A stretch of 64,000 nt of DNA from Streptosporangium saharense (GCF_014203715.1 NZ_JACHJP010000010.1:237009-301008), one strand, 5' to 3'; counted from the stretch's first letter, positions 23,585 to 33,302 are shown. A program made the numbers and translations. The notes: generated by a model not told the origin, from the sequence alone.

Positions 23585-24789
23585 CACCGCGCGGGGGCCG
23601 CGTGGCGCCGCAGCGTCGAGCGGACCGTGGTCACCGTCATCAGCAGCGTCACCAGCGACGCCACCGCCAGCAGGGCCAGGCTCAGGCCGTAGGAGCCGAG
23701 CCTGCCGTAGTCGAGCCCCATCACCAGCGGCGGGACGAACCCTCCCAGGCCGCCCGCCGCGCCGACCAGGCCGGTGACCGAGCCGACCAGGTCGGCCGGG
23801 GCGACCAGGGTCACCAGGGCGAAGGTGGCCCCGCTGCCCGTGCCGAAGGCCGCGGCCATGGTCAGGAAGGCGGCCGTGCCGGTGAGCACCAGGGGCGGGG
23901 TGAACGACTGCGCCGCGGCGCAGACCGCGAGCACGGCGAAGACCGCGACCAGGACGGGAAGTGGCCCCGAGCGGTCGCAGAGCCAGCCGCCGAGGGGCCG
24001 TGCCAGGACCGCGACGAGCACGAACCCGGCCATCCTGCGGGCCGCGTCCGCCTGCCCGAGCCCGTAGGCCGTCTGCAGATAGACCGGCAGATAGACCGAG
24101 AAGGCGACGTACCCCCCGAAGGCCACCGCGTACAGGACCGACGCCTGCCAGGTGATCGGCAACCGCAGCGCGGCGGCCATCCGCGCCCCCGAGGCCCTCG
24201 GCGCCTTCGGCCTCACGGTGGTGGGTGGGTGCCGCAGGACGAGCCAGGCGACGACGGCGTAGCAGGTCAGCACCCCCGCCGTGAGCAGGAAGGGCGCCAC
24301 CGGGCCGCCCGCCTCGGTCAGCCCGACCGTGGTCAGGGCGCTGATCGCCGTGCCGCCCATGCCGATCCCGAAGACGCCGACGGCCAGGCCACGGCGCTCG
24401 GGCGGGAACCAGGAGGCGACGAACGGCACGCCGACCGCGAAGATCGTCCCGGCGACGCCGAGACAGAGCCCGCCCGCGAGCAGCGCCGTCAGCGACCGCT
24501 GCCCGGCCAGGCCGACGAACAGGACAGGTGGGACGGCGGCGGCCGAGACGAGCGGGAAGGTCACCCTGCCGCCGAACCTGTCGGTGAGGGCCCCGACGGG
24601 AATCCGGCCGAGGGAGCCGATGATCACCGGGACCGCGACCAGCAGCGCCTGCTGGGAGGCGGACAGACCGAGCGTCCGCTTGAAGTGGGGACCAAGGGGG
24701 CTGAGCAGCGCCCACGCCCAGAAGTTCACCGTGAACCCCGCGGTGGCCACCGCGAGCATCAGCGCCGGCCGTACGCCGTTCGTCTCCAT
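23572..24789 (-). CDS. NarK-like nitrate/nitrite (NNP-family) MFS transporter, 405 aa
   Basis: About 12 hydrophobic segments. The N-terminal FTVNFWAWALLSPLGP, the motif-A loop GALTDRFGGR, and the C-terminal Gly-rich signature GLVGAAGGLGGFVPP are characteristic of nitrate/nitrite porters. An N-terminal Arg lies in a helix as in NarK (GSLGRIPVG). No nitrate reductase gene is in the window, so its physiological role (uptake, or nitrite export) cannot be assigned. Convergent with the thiamine-binding protein; 269 bp separate it from the divergent metallohydrolase and hold no other gene. Confidence 0.8.
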   Translation of the reverse strand: METNGVRPALMLAVATAGFTVNFWAWALLSPLGPHFKRTLGLSASQQALLVAVPVIIGSLGRIPVGALTDRFGGRVTFPLVSAAAVPPVLFVGLAGQRSLTALLAGGLCLGVAGTIFAVGVPFVASWFPPERRGLAVGVFGIGMGGTAISALTTVGLTEAGGPVAPFLLTAGVLTCYAVVAWLVLRHPPTTVRPKAPRASGARMAAALRLPITWQASVLYAVAFGGYVAFSVYLPVYLQTAYGLGQADAARRMAGFVLVAVLARPLGGWLCDRSGPLPVLVAVFAVLAVCAAAQSFTPPLVLTGTAAFLTMAAAFGTGSGATFALVTLVAPADLVGSVTGLVGAAGGLGGFVPPLVMGLDYGRLGSYGLSLALLAVASLVTLLMTVTTVRSTLRRHAAPARCQAR

Positions 24790-25058
24790 GGCCCATCCTC
24801 GTCGCGCCGTTCGTGCACGGATGCAGAGATGAGGTCCGCCGTACGCCGCCGAGCCGTACGACTTTTCATGACATTTGACGATCCTTGACAGCTCACTGTC
24901 GGGCGGAGCGTACCAGCGACGGCCCCCCTCCGAGAGACCTTCGTCCTCAGAAGAATGGAACTGTCCGTCGTGGCCATCACACGGAACGGGAACACCGGCG
25001 CGGGGCCGCGAGTTACGACAGCGAGGTCGTTTCCGACAGTGTTATGGAGTGTGGGCGG

Positions 25059-26171
25059 ATGGCGGGAAACGGGCGGGCTGGGCGTCTTGTCGCGGGCGGG
25101 CTGGCACTGGCCGCGGTGGGGTGGGCGCTGCGGGACGTCCCGGCCGCGCTCGGCGGCAGCGCGACGGGCGAGCGGCTGGAGCGGATGCGCCGCTCCCCGA
25201 GGTTCCGCGACGGCGCCTTCCACAACGCCGTCCCCAGCGCGTCGGTGCCCAGGGGCAGCCTGGTCAAGATCCTGACCGAGATGGTCCTCGACCGTGACGG
25301 ACGCCGCCCGCCCGGCCGCATCCCCGTGGTGCGCGAGCCCCTGGTCCCGCCGTCCACGGACGGCGTCAGCGCCCTGTGGTACGGCCACGCCACGACGCTG
25401 GTCGAGATCGAGGGGCGGCGGGTGCTGTTCGACCCGGTGTGGAGCGAGCGGTGCTCTCCCACGCCGATCGGGGGGCCGAGGCGGCTGCACCCGATGCCCG
25501 CGCCGCTGGTCGGCCTGCCCGCCCTGGACGCGGTGGTGATCTCGCACGACCACTACGACCACCTCGACCTGGCGACGGTCCGCGCGCTCACCACCCTGCA
25601 GCAGGCCCCCTTCCTGGTCCCGCTGGGCATCGGCGCCCACCTCGAACGCTGGGGCGTGCCCAGGGAGCGGATCGTCGAGCTTGACTGGGAGGAGGAGACG
25701 CGGGTCGCGGGCCTGCGGTTCGTCGCGACCGCCGCCAGGCACTTCTCCGGGCGCACGCTGAGGCGCGACACGACGCTGTGGGGGTCGTGGGTGGTCGCGG
25801 GGGAGCGGCACCGGGTCTTCTACGCCGGAGACTCCGGATACTTCGACGGCTACGCCGGGATCGGCGCCGAGCACGGCCCCTTCGACCTGACGCTCATGCC
25901 CGTCGGGGCCTACAGCCCGAGCTGGCCGGACATCCACATGACCCCGGAGGAGGCGGTGCGGGCCCACCTCGACCTGGGCGGCGAGGTGCTCCTGCCCGTG
26001 CACTGGGCGAGCTTCACCCTCGCCTTCCACCCGTGGGCCGAGCCCGTCGACCGCCTGTGGCGCGAGGCCAAGGCCGGGGACGTGCGGCTGGCCGTACCGC
26101 GTCCCGGGGAGCGGATCGACGCCGGTGACGCGCCAGCTCCCGACGGCTGGTGGGAGCTGCTGGGCGGGTGA
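25059..26171 (+). CDS. membrane-anchored metallo-beta-lactamase-fold hydrolase, NAPE-PLD-like, 370 aa
   Basis: A hydrophobic N-terminal segment (VAGGLALAAVGWAL) probably anchors the protein. The catalytic domain contains WYGHATTLVEIEGRRVLFDPVWSER, the zinc motif SHDHYDHLD (HxHxDH), AARHFSG, YAGDSGYF and LPVHWASFTLAFHPW with the remaining His ligands. This order matches N-acyl-phosphatidylethanolamine phospholipase D-like and UlaG-like hydrolases, so a phospholipid or lactone phosphodiester substrate is likely. ATG 25059 has GGAG 9 bases upstream; ATG 25044 lacks one. Single gene, ended by a hairpin at 26196. Confidence 0.85.
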   Translation: MAGNGRAGRLVAGGLALAAVGWALRDVPAALGGSATGERLERMRRSPRFRDGAFHNAVPSASVPRGSLVKILTEMVLDRDGRRPPGRIPVVREPLVPPSTDGVSALWYGHATTLVEIEGRRVLFDPVWSERCSPTPIGGPRRLHPMPAPLVGLPALDAVVISHDHYDHLDLATVRALTTLQQAPFLVPLGIGAHLERWGVPRERIVELDWEEETRVAGLRFVATAARHFSGRTLRRDTTLWGSWVVAGERHRVFYAGDSGYFDGYAGIGAEHGPFDLTLMPVGAYSPSWPDIHMTPEEAVRAHLDLGGEVLLPVHWASFTLAFHPWAEPVDRLWREAKAGDVRLAVPRPGERIDAGDAPAPDGWWELLGG

Positions 26172-26195
26172 CCTGGCCTTACGTCCCGAACTGAG

Positions 26196-26221
26196 CACCC
26201 CCCGCCGCGCGACGGGGGGTG
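26196..26221. terminator. hairpin terminator after the metallohydrolase
   Basis: Perfect 9-bp arms CACCCCCCG and CGGGGGGTG with an 8-base loop, 25 bases after the stop, followed by GAAAGTTTGG. Confidence 0.75.
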
Positions 26222-26268
26222 AAAGTTTGGTAGTTTCTGGACCGTTCCATGAAGAATCTGAGAGTCTC

Positions 26269-26299
26269 CCGGTAACGGTGCAGATCCTCATGTTACCGG
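26269..26299. promoter_or_regulatory. CCGGTAAC / GTTACCGG inverted repeat upstream of cslA
   Basis: Perfect 8-bp arms separated by 15 bases lie 150 bp before the cslA start, in the only intergenic space that can hold its promoter (26222-26451). It is a candidate operator. No clear -35/-10 pair was picked out. Confidence 0.4.
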
Positions 26300-26451
26300 T
26301 GATGTCTGGCTTACCCCTGAGAATATGATGGATCATCGTTTACCGATCTATGGGCCAGCGACGGCCATGCCTTCCGGCAGGGCGGCCCATGTGATCCGCC
26401 TGGGGGGACAGTGCCGGGGTTCTGCGTGCGCGCGGTGAGGCCACCAACACG

Positions 26452-28164
26452 ATGAGCGCCGGCACGGGAACCGCGAGGCCGGCCCTCTACGACTACGAGC
26501 GCTTCAGCAGACTGGCCGGGCCGATCACCGAGCCCGAGCCCGGCGAGCCGTACCGGGTCAGATACCGCTCACTGCTGGCGAGCGAGCCACACCGGGTGCG
26601 CGCGGTGCTGCTGATGGTCGCCGCGCTGCTGGTCGAGTTCACGCTGATGGTCTGGCTGCTGCTGCCCGAGCACTGGACCGAGCGCCCCGACCCGTACGGC
26701 GGGCTCCCGTGGTACCTACCGGTCGCCGACCGGATCATGCTCGTCGCCATCGCCATGATCGAGCTGTTCCGGCTGGTCAGCGTGGTCTCCAACGTCCACG
26801 CCATGCTCGCGGCCAGGGACCCCGTCCCGGTCGGGCCCGAGCCGGGCAGCAGGGTCGCCTTCATCACCACCTGCGTACCCGGCAAGGAGCCGCTGGAGAT
26901 GGTCAGGCGGACCCTGACCGCGGCGCTGAAGATCCGCCACCGGGGCGTGCTCGACGTGTGGCTGCTCGACGAGGGCGACGACCCGGAGATCCACGAACTG
27001 TGCGACTGGCTGGGCGCCCACCACTTCACCCGCAGGGGCGTGCCCGAGTGGAACCAGCAGAAGGGACCCTTCAGGGCGAAGACCAAACACGGCAACTACA
27101 ACAGCTGGCTGGACGCCCACGGCGACGACTACGACTTCTTCGTCTCGGTGGACACCGACCACGTGCCGCTGCCGGAGTTCTGCGAGCGCATGCTCGGCTA
27201 CTTCCGCGACCCCGGCGTCGCCTTCGTCGTCGGCCCCCAGGTCTACGGCAACTACACGGCCGGGGTCACCAAGGCGGCCGAGAGCCAGCAGTTCCTGTTC
27301 CACTCGCTGATCCAGCGCGCGGGCAACCGCTACGGCGCGCCGATGTTCGTCGGCACCAACAACGCCGTCCGGATCAGGGCACTCAGGCAGATCGGCGGCC
27401 TGTACGACTCGATCACCGAGGACATGGCCACCGGCATCGAGTTCCACCGCGCCCGCGACCCGAAGACCGGGCAGCGCTGGAAGTCGGTCTACACCCCCGA
27501 CGTGCTGGCCGTGGGGGAGGGGCCCACGTCGTGGACCGACTTCTTCACCCAGCAGCTTCGCTGGAGCCGAGGCACCTACGAGACGCTGCTGACCCAGTTC
27601 TGGCGGGCCGCCCCGCGCCTGTCGCCCGGCAGGCTGTTCAACTACACGCTGATGGTGACGTTCTATCCCATGTCCGCGCTCAACTGGCTGCTGGCGGGGC
27701 TGAGCGCCGTGCTGTTCATGGCGGTCGGCGGCTCGGGCGTGACCGTGCCGATGGACGTCTGGCTCATGCTGTACGGCGACGCCGCCCTGTTGCAGGTCAT
27801 GCTCTACACCTGGAACCGCAGGCACAACGTCAGCCCGCACGAGCCAGAGGGTTCCTCAGGCGTCGCCGGGATGGTGATGTCGGCGCTGTCGGCCCCCATC
27901 TACGTGGCCTCCCTGGTCGGGGCCGCGCTGCGGCGCCCCAGCAGGTTCGTCGTCACCCCGAAGGGCGACTCGGCCAGCCCCGACCGGGTCGCGACCTTCC
28001 GCATCCACCTGTGGTGGGCCGCGATCTTCGGCGGGGGCCTGCTGCTCAACGTTTTCTGGACCGGCCACCTTCACCTGGCCATGACCCTGTGGGGGATTCT
28101 CGCCCTCGTCATCTGCCTGGGGCCCCTGGTCGCCTGGGCGTGGACCGCTAGGAGAAGTCGATGA
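26452..28164 (+). CDS. cslA: cellulose synthase-like family 2 glycosyltransferase
   Basis: 570 residues with about seven membrane segments (two before and five after the catalytic domain). The GT2 signature is complete: LLDEGDD (first Asp), VDTDHVP (DxD), SITEDMATG (TED) and QQLRWSRG (QxxRW). It is the homologue of streptomycete CslA, which makes a beta-glucan at hyphal tips with GlxA. It starts the cslA-glxA-cslZ operon and overlaps glxA by 4 bases. The start is ATG 26452; ribosome binding is weak (GTGAGG 11 bases upstream). Confidence 0.92.
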   Translation: MSAGTGTARPALYDYERFSRLAGPITEPEPGEPYRVRYRSLLASEPHRVRAVLLMVAALLVEFTLMVWLLLPEHWTERPDPYGGLPWYLPVADRIMLVAIAMIELFRLVSVVSNVHAMLAARDPVPVGPEPGSRVAFITTCVPGKEPLEMVRRTLTAALKIRHRGVLDVWLLDEGDDPEIHELCDWLGAHHFTRRGVPEWNQQKGPFRAKTKHGNYNSWLDAHGDDYDFFVSVDTDHVPLPEFCERMLGYFRDPGVAFVVGPQVYGNYTAGVTKAAESQQFLFHSLIQRAGNRYGAPMFVGTNNAVRIRALRQIGGLYDSITEDMATGIEFHRARDPKTGQRWKSVYTPDVLAVGEGPTSWTDFFTQQLRWSRGTYETLLTQFWRAAPRLSPGRLFNYTLMVTFYPMSALNWLLAGLSAVLFMAVGGSGVTVPMDVWLMLYGDAALLQVMLYTWNRRHNVSPHEPEGSSGVAGMVMSALSAPIYVASLVGAALRRPSRFVVTPKGDSASPDRVATFRIHLWWAAIFGGGLLLNVFWTGHLHLAMTLWGILALVICLGPLVAWAWTARRSR

Positions 28165-30182
28165 GCAGGCTGCGCAAGAACCTGGTCGTCGCCGGGATCG
28201 TGACCGCCGTCGTCGGCGTCAACCTCCCGGCCGTCGCCGGGTTCGCCCAGCGGGAGTGGCACGAGTACCAGATCAACCGCGACGACTACAAGGCGAGCCA
28301 CGGCCACTGGAGCTTCCTGAACGTCCCCGACCGGTTCAAGGTGAACGCCATCCACGCGGCGCTGCTGCGCACCGGCAAGGTGCTCATCGTCGCCGGCTCC
28401 GGCAACAACATCGTCAACTTCGACAAGGGCACCTTCAACACCGTGCTGTGGGACCCGTCCAGGCCGGGGCAGCCCGACGAGTTCAAGCACGTGGACACCC
28501 CCGTCGACCTCTTCTGCTCGGGCCACGTCATGCTGCCCGACGGCAAACTCCTCATCGCGGGCGGCACGCTGCGCTTCGAGGTGCTCAAGGACAAGGTCAA
28601 ACGGGCCGCCGGGCCGCTGGTGGTGAAGAACGAGAACCCGCACCTCACCAAGCACCTGCCCGAGGGCACCCTGGTCGCCGCCCCCGACGGACGGCTCTAC
28701 CGCACCACCACCATGATCATGGTGCCGCCCGCGACAAAGACCGAGACCGGGGTGCGCGGCAGGGCGAAGGTCACGCCCAGCGAGACCAAGGTGTTCGCCG
28801 AGTCCGTCACCGAGGGCGCCTCCGGCGTGCTCGACGCCGCCGACGGCTCCGTCAAGTACGAGATCCAGGGACTGGCCACCGACAGGGAGAAGAGCAACCT
28901 GTACGCCATGGGCGGCGGCATGACGCTCGGCAAGCAGGACTTCCAGGGCATCAAGGACGCCTTCGAGTTCGACCCGGTGACCGAGCGCTACAACCGGGTC
29001 CAGAACATGACCGAGGGCCGCTGGTATCCGACGCTGACGGGCCTGCCCGACGGCCGGGTGATGACGGTCTCCGGGCTCGACGTGGTCGGCCAGGTCACCA
29101 GGGACAACGAGATCTACGACCCGGCCACCAAGAAGTGGAGCCCCGGCCCCCGGCGCTTCTTCCCGACCTACCCGGCGCTGTTCCTGCTCGACGACGACAC
29201 GCTCTTCTTCTCCGGCATGAGCGCGGGGTACGGCCCCGGCCAGCTCGCGATGCGTCCCCCCGGCGTGTGGGACTACCGCCACGACACCGACCGCCTGGTG
29301 CCGACTGCCGGGGCGCCCGGAGGTCTCGCGCCGGACGAGACGGAGGCCTTCACCCCGGTGCCCGGCCTGCCCGAGCCCGAGCTCAACGAGACCGGCGCCT
29401 CGGTGATGCTGCCCCCCGCGCAGGACCAGAAGATCATGGTGCTGGGCGGAGGACCGGTCGGGGAGCGCCAGCCCGGCCTGAAGAACTCCACAGACAGGAC
29501 CGCCATCATCGACTTCAGGCAGCCCGCGCCCCGCTACGTCCGCGGCCCGAACCTCTCCCACCCCGTGCGCTACTCCTCGGCGGTGCTGCTGCCCGACGAC
29601 ACCGTGTTCACCTTCAACGGCTCCGGCGACTACCGGGGCCGGGGAGACAGCAACATCCTGCGGGCCGAGTTCTACGACCCCGGGGTCAACGCCTTCCGGC
29701 AGGCCGCCGCCCCCGCCGTCGGCCGCAACTACCACGCCGAGGGCCTGCTGCTGCCCGACGGCCGGGTGCTCAGCATGGGCTCCGACCCGCTCTTCGGTAA
29801 CGGGGAGGGCTCGGTCCCCGGCAGCTTCGAGCAGCGGGTCGAGATCTACACCCCTCCCTACCTGCACAACGGCGAGCGGCGCCCGGTCTTCACCGACGGG
29901 CGGCAGCAGGTGAGGCTCGGTGGCAGGGCGGGCTTCAAGACCCCGGACGGCGAGCGCATCGCCAAGGTGCGCTTCATGCGGCCGAGCGCGGTCACCCACG
30001 TCACCGACGTCGAGCAGCGCTCCATCGAGATCGACTTCACCCGGGTGCCGAGCGGCATCGTCGTCACGCTCCCCACCAACCCCGCACTCATGCCGCCAGG
30101 CTGGTACATGATGTTCGGAGTCACACAAAAGGGAACACCGTCCCAGGCCCGCTGGGTCCACGTCCTGGACGGTCGAGCCTGA
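28161..30182 (+). CDS. glxA: GlxA-type mono-copper radical oxidase
   Basis: 673 residues with an N-terminal membrane anchor/signal (LVVAGIVTAVVGVNLPAVAG), a Kelch-type propeller and a C-terminal Ig-like domain. Active-site features of the galactose oxidase/glyoxal oxidase family are visible: DLFCSGHV with the Cys that cross-links to Tyr, RWYPTLTGLPDGR with that Tyr, RNYHAEGLLLPDGRVL with the axial Tyr and a Cu-binding His, and THVTDVEQR with the second His. In Streptomyces lividans GlxA is needed for tip glycan deposition and pellet formation. Overlaps cslA by 4 bases. Confidence 0.93.
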   Translation: MSRLRKNLVVAGIVTAVVGVNLPAVAGFAQREWHEYQINRDDYKASHGHWSFLNVPDRFKVNAIHAALLRTGKVLIVAGSGNNIVNFDKGTFNTVLWDPSRPGQPDEFKHVDTPVDLFCSGHVMLPDGKLLIAGGTLRFEVLKDKVKRAAGPLVVKNENPHLTKHLPEGTLVAAPDGRLYRTTTMIMVPPATKTETGVRGRAKVTPSETKVFAESVTEGASGVLDAADGSVKYEIQGLATDREKSNLYAMGGGMTLGKQDFQGIKDAFEFDPVTERYNRVQNMTEGRWYPTLTGLPDGRVMTVSGLDVVGQVTRDNEIYDPATKKWSPGPRRFFPTYPALFLLDDDTLFFSGMSAGYGPGQLAMRPPGVWDYRHDTDRLVPTAGAPGGLAPDETEAFTPVPGLPEPELNETGASVMLPPAQDQKIMVLGGGPVGERQPGLKNSTDRTAIIDFRQPAPRYVRGPNLSHPVRYSSAVLLPDDTVFTFNGSGDYRGRGDSNILRAEFYDPGVNAFRQAAAPAVGRNYHAEGLLLPDGRVLSMGSDPLFGNGEGSVPGSFEQRVEIYTPPYLHNGERRPVFTDGRQQVRLGGRAGFKTPDGERIAKVRFMRPSAVTHVTDVEQRSIEIDFTRVPSGIVVTLPTNPALMPPGWYMMFGVTQKGTPSQARWVHVLDGRA

Positions 30183-30192
30183 GGGAGCACGA

Positions 30193-31194
30193 TTGAACAG
30201 CTACGGCCGCGCCGCCGCCGCGCTCGCCCTCGCCATGGCGACGGCCTGTACGGCGGGACCGGAACCGTCAGCCGTACGGCCGTCGTCCTCCACCGGAAGC
30301 ACGGGAGGCACGGGGACGAACTTCTACGTGGACGACGAGGGGGCCGCGGCCAGGGAGGTCAGGAGGCTGCGCGAGGAGGGCAAGACCCAGGAGGCGGAGC
30401 TGGTCGGCAGGATCGCCGAGCGCCCCACCGCCGTCTGGATCGGCGACGCCGACCCCGCGCCCCGGGTCGAGGCCCTCACCCAGAAGGCGGCCAAGGCGGG
30501 CCGGGTGCCGATCCTAGTGGCCTACCACATCCCCGACCGCGACTGCGGCCAGTTCTCCGCGGGCGGCGCCGCCAACCCCGACGAGTACCGCGCCTGGATC
30601 CGCCGCTTCGCCGAGGGCCTCGCCGACCGCCCCGCCTGGGTCATCCTCGAACCGGACGCGCTCGCGCACATCCTCGACAACTGCACGCAGGGCGGCAAGG
30701 CGGACGAACGCCTCGACCTGCTCAAGGACGCCGTCGAGACGCTCAAACGGCAGCCGAGGACCAGGGTCTACCTCGACGCGGGCAACGCGGGCTGGATCAG
30801 GGACCCCGGCGCCTGGGTCGATCCGATGCGGCGCGCGGGGGTCACGACGGCCGACGGGTTCGCCTTCAACGTCAGCAACTTCTTCACCGTCGAGGAGAGC
30901 GTCGCCGTCGCCGGGCGGCTCTCCGAGGCGCTGGGCGGCGCGCCGTACGTGATCGACACCTCGCGCAACGGCAACGGCTCGCCGAAGGGCGCGCAGGGCG
31001 ACGACGCCTGGTGCAACCCGGCGGGCCGGGCCCTGGGCACGGCGCCGACCACCCAGACGGGCCGTGAGCGGGTGGACGCCTTCCTGTGGGTCAAACGGCC
31101 GGGTGAGTCGGACGGCGAGTGCCACCGGGGCGAGCCCGCGCCGGGGACCTGGTACCACGACTACGCGTTGGATCTCGCTCGTAACGCTAAGTAG
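30193..31194 (+). CDS. cslZ: glycoside hydrolase family 6 endoglucanase (lipoprotein)
   Basis: 333 residues. The lipobox LAMATAC places a lipidated Cys near residue 19, followed by a Ser/Thr/Gly linker. GH6 motifs include VAYHIPDRDCGQFSAGG with the catalytic acid Asp, WVILEPDALAHI, YLDAGNAGW and AFNVSNF. It would trim or release the beta-glucan made by CslA. The start is TTG 30193, supported by GAGGGAG 5 bases upstream. It is third in the operon, as in S. coelicolor, where the same order is found. Confidence 0.9.
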   Translation: MNSYGRAAAALALAMATACTAGPEPSAVRPSSSTGSTGGTGTNFYVDDEGAAAREVRRLREEGKTQEAELVGRIAERPTAVWIGDADPAPRVEALTQKAAKAGRVPILVAYHIPDRDCGQFSAGGAANPDEYRAWIRRFAEGLADRPAWVILEPDALAHILDNCTQGGKADERLDLLKDAVETLKRQPRTRVYLDAGNAGWIRDPGAWVDPMRRAGVTTADGFAFNVSNFFTVEESVAVAGRLSEALGGAPYVIDTSRNGNGSPKGAQGDDAWCNPAGRALGTAPTTQTGRERVDAFLWVKRPGESDGECHRGEPAPGTWYHDYALDLARNAK

Positions 31195-31247
31195 TCACAG
31201 AATTCGTTACCTCCCGGATCTTGTCGGTGAAGTTCGGCTTGCTGGAC

Positions 31248-31266
31248 ATTGACTGCAGTTGTCAAT
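31248..31266. promoter_or_regulatory. ATTGAC / GTCAAT inverted repeat before the S15 peptidase gene
   Basis: Six-base perfect arms with a 7-base spacer lie 29 bases before the peptidase ATG. A longer-range pair GTAACG (31181) and CGTTAC (31205) flanks the cslZ stop. Either could be an operator or a weak terminator. Confidence 0.3.
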
Positions 31267-31294
31267 CTTCATCGGCCTTCGGGAGTCCCCCTCG

Positions 31295-33253
31295 ATGAAC
31301 AGATGGAAGACAGTCCTCATCGCCATGGCGGTCGCCGTACCCTCGGGCGTCGTCATGCCCGCGGCGGCCGCGCGATCCGCGCCCGCCCCGATCGAGAACG
31401 AGGAGACCAAACCGGTCTACTCACGCGCCGACGCCCTCACGGAGACCGTGTTCGTCGAGGTCGCCGGCGTGGACAGCGACCGTGACGGCAGCCCGGACCG
31501 GGTCGCCGTCGACATCATGCGGCCCAAGGAGACCGCGTCCGGGCTGAAGGTCCCGGTCATCATGGAGTCCAGCCCCTACTACGCGGGCACCAACACCGTG
31601 GTCAACCACACGGTCGATCTCGACGCCTCCGACCCCTCGGGGATGGACTACCGTCGCAACAAGCTCGACGGTCTGAGCGAGGCGATCTTCGGTGCCGGGG
31701 AGCGTCCCCCGGCCTCACGGGCGGTCGCGCCGCCCTTCCGCGGTTACTACGACAACTACTTCGTCCCGCGCGGCTACGCCGTCGTGCTGGTGGAGAACCT
31801 CGGCTCTGGACGGGCAACCGGCTGCCCGACCTCCGGCCTGGAGAACGAGACGGCCGGGCCGAAGGCGGCGATCGACTGGCTCAACGGCAGGGCCCGCGCC
31901 TTCGACGCCGCGGGCAACCAGGTCCGCGCCGACTGGTCCACGGGCAACGTCGGCATGATCGGCGTCTCCTACAACGGCACGCTCGCCAACGCCGTCGCCG
32001 CGACCGGAGTCAGGGGCCTCAAGACCATCGTGCCGATCGCGGCGATCTCCTCCTGGTACGACTACTACCGCGCCAACGGCGGCGTGGTCGCCCCCGAGGG
32101 CTACCAGGGCGAGGACACCGACATCCTGGCCCGCTACGTCCTGACCAGGCAGAACGCCGAGCAGGCCTGCGGCGCCCTGGTCAACGGGATCGAACGCGAC
32201 CAGGACCGGGTGACGGGCGACTACTCCCCCTTCTGGGACCGGCGCAACTACCTCAACCACGTGCGCGGGGTCCGCGCCTCCGTCTTCGCGGTCGCCGGGC
32301 TCAACGACTGGAACGTCAAGACCAAGCAGACCGTCCAGTGGTGGGACGCCCTGGCCCGTCAGGGCGTGCAGCGCAAGATCTGGCTGCACCAGGGCCCCCA
32401 CTTCAACCCCTTCTCCCTGGCCTCCCGCAACGCCGAGTGGCTGCGCCAGTTGCACCGCTGGTTCGACTTCTACCTGTACGGCCTGCGCAACGGCATCCTG
32501 GACGAGCCGAGGGCCGACGTGGAGTCGGGTCCCGAGCAGTGGGCCCAGTACGCCACCTGGCCGCTTCCCGGCACCCGTGACGTCCGGCTGAACCTCGGCG
32601 CCGGGACGCACGACCGCAACGGCACCCTGGGGTCGCGGCGCCCGCACGGCCACGGCGTCGAGTCCTTCGTCGACCAGGGGAGCCGCACCGCCGGTCAGCT
32701 CGCCCAGGACGTCGTCACGACCGACCCGAACCGGCTGGCCTACCTGTCGGAGCCGGTGGACGGGCAGGTCCGCCTGTCCGGCACACCGAAGGTGAAGGTC
32801 AGGGCCTCCTTCGCAGGGGGGCGCTCGCCGTACCTCACCGCGCTGCTCGTCGACTACGGCAGTGACACCCGCGCCACCGGAGGTGTGATCTTCAGCCAGG
32901 AGCCGTACTGCTACGGGCAGGGTGTGCCGGGTGACACCGGCTGCACCTACCTGGCCAAGCACGTCACGGAGACCGCCCCCTACAAGATCATCACCAGAGG
33001 GTGGCTCGACGTGCGCAACCGAAACTCCGCCGCCAGGACGGAACTGCTGAAGGAGGGCAGGTTCTACGACTTCGCCTTCGACCTGCAGCCCAGCGACTAC
33101 GTGGTCAAGCCGGGACACCGGATCGGCGTCGTGCTCGTCTCGACCGACCGTGACTTCACCCTGCGCTTCCCCGCGGGGACCAGGGTCGCGGTCGAACCGG
33201 GCGCCAGTTCGGTCACCCTTCCCCTCGTCGGGGGCCGTACCGGTCTCTCCTGA
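31295..33253 (+). CDS. secreted Xaa-Pro dipeptidyl-peptidase (S15 family)
   Basis: 652 residues from ATG 31295, which has GGGAG 9 bases upstream and opens on a signal peptide (WKTVLIAMAVAVPSG ... PAAAARSA). The alpha/beta-hydrolase domain has the nucleophile elbow GVSYNG (Ser), FAVAGLNDWNV (Asp) and HQGPHFNPF (His). The C-terminal jelly-roll domain is typical of S15/CocE enzymes. It removes Xaa-Pro dipeptides from extracellular peptides. A TTG at 31259 in frame was rejected because it would bury the signal peptide. Strong terminator directly after the stop. Confidence 0.88.
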   Translation: MNRWKTVLIAMAVAVPSGVVMPAAAARSAPAPIENEETKPVYSRADALTETVFVEVAGVDSDRDGSPDRVAVDIMRPKETASGLKVPVIMESSPYYAGTNTVVNHTVDLDASDPSGMDYRRNKLDGLSEAIFGAGERPPASRAVAPPFRGYYDNYFVPRGYAVVLVENLGSGRATGCPTSGLENETAGPKAAIDWLNGRARAFDAAGNQVRADWSTGNVGMIGVSYNGTLANAVAATGVRGLKTIVPIAAISSWYDYYRANGGVVAPEGYQGEDTDILARYVLTRQNAEQACGALVNGIERDQDRVTGDYSPFWDRRNYLNHVRGVRASVFAVAGLNDWNVKTKQTVQWWDALARQGVQRKIWLHQGPHFNPFSLASRNAEWLRQLHRWFDFYLYGLRNGILDEPRADVESGPEQWAQYATWPLPGTRDVRLNLGAGTHDRNGTLGSRRPHGHGVESFVDQGSRTAGQLAQDVVTTDPNRLAYLSEPVDGQVRLSGTPKVKVRASFAGGRSPYLTALLVDYGSDTRATGGVIFSQEPYCYGQGVPGDTGCTYLAKHVTETAPYKIITRGWLDVRNRNSAARTELLKEGRFYDFAFDLQPSDYVVKPGHRIGVVLVSTDRDFTLRFPAGTRVAVEPGASSVTLPLVGGRTGLS

Positions 33254-33254
33254 C

Positions 33255-33293
33255 GAAGAACGCCCTCCGGCCCGGCGCCGGAGGGCGTTCTTC
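33255..33293 (+). terminator. strong intrinsic terminator of the S15 peptidase gene
   Basis: A perfect 17-bp stem (33255-33271 with 33277-33293) with a 5-base loop, followed by TTTG, starts 2 bases after the stop codon. Confidence 0.92.
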
Positions 33294-33302
33294 TTTGCCC
33301 CC

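Noticed and set aside
28071..30161. 696-aa minus-strand open frame opposite glxA
   Set aside because: Shadow frame; glxA has all active-site motifs of a radical copper oxidase.
31259..31294. TTG 31259 as start of the S15 peptidase
   Set aside because: It lies inside the inverted repeat, lacks a ribosome binding site, and would place 12 residues before the signal peptide.
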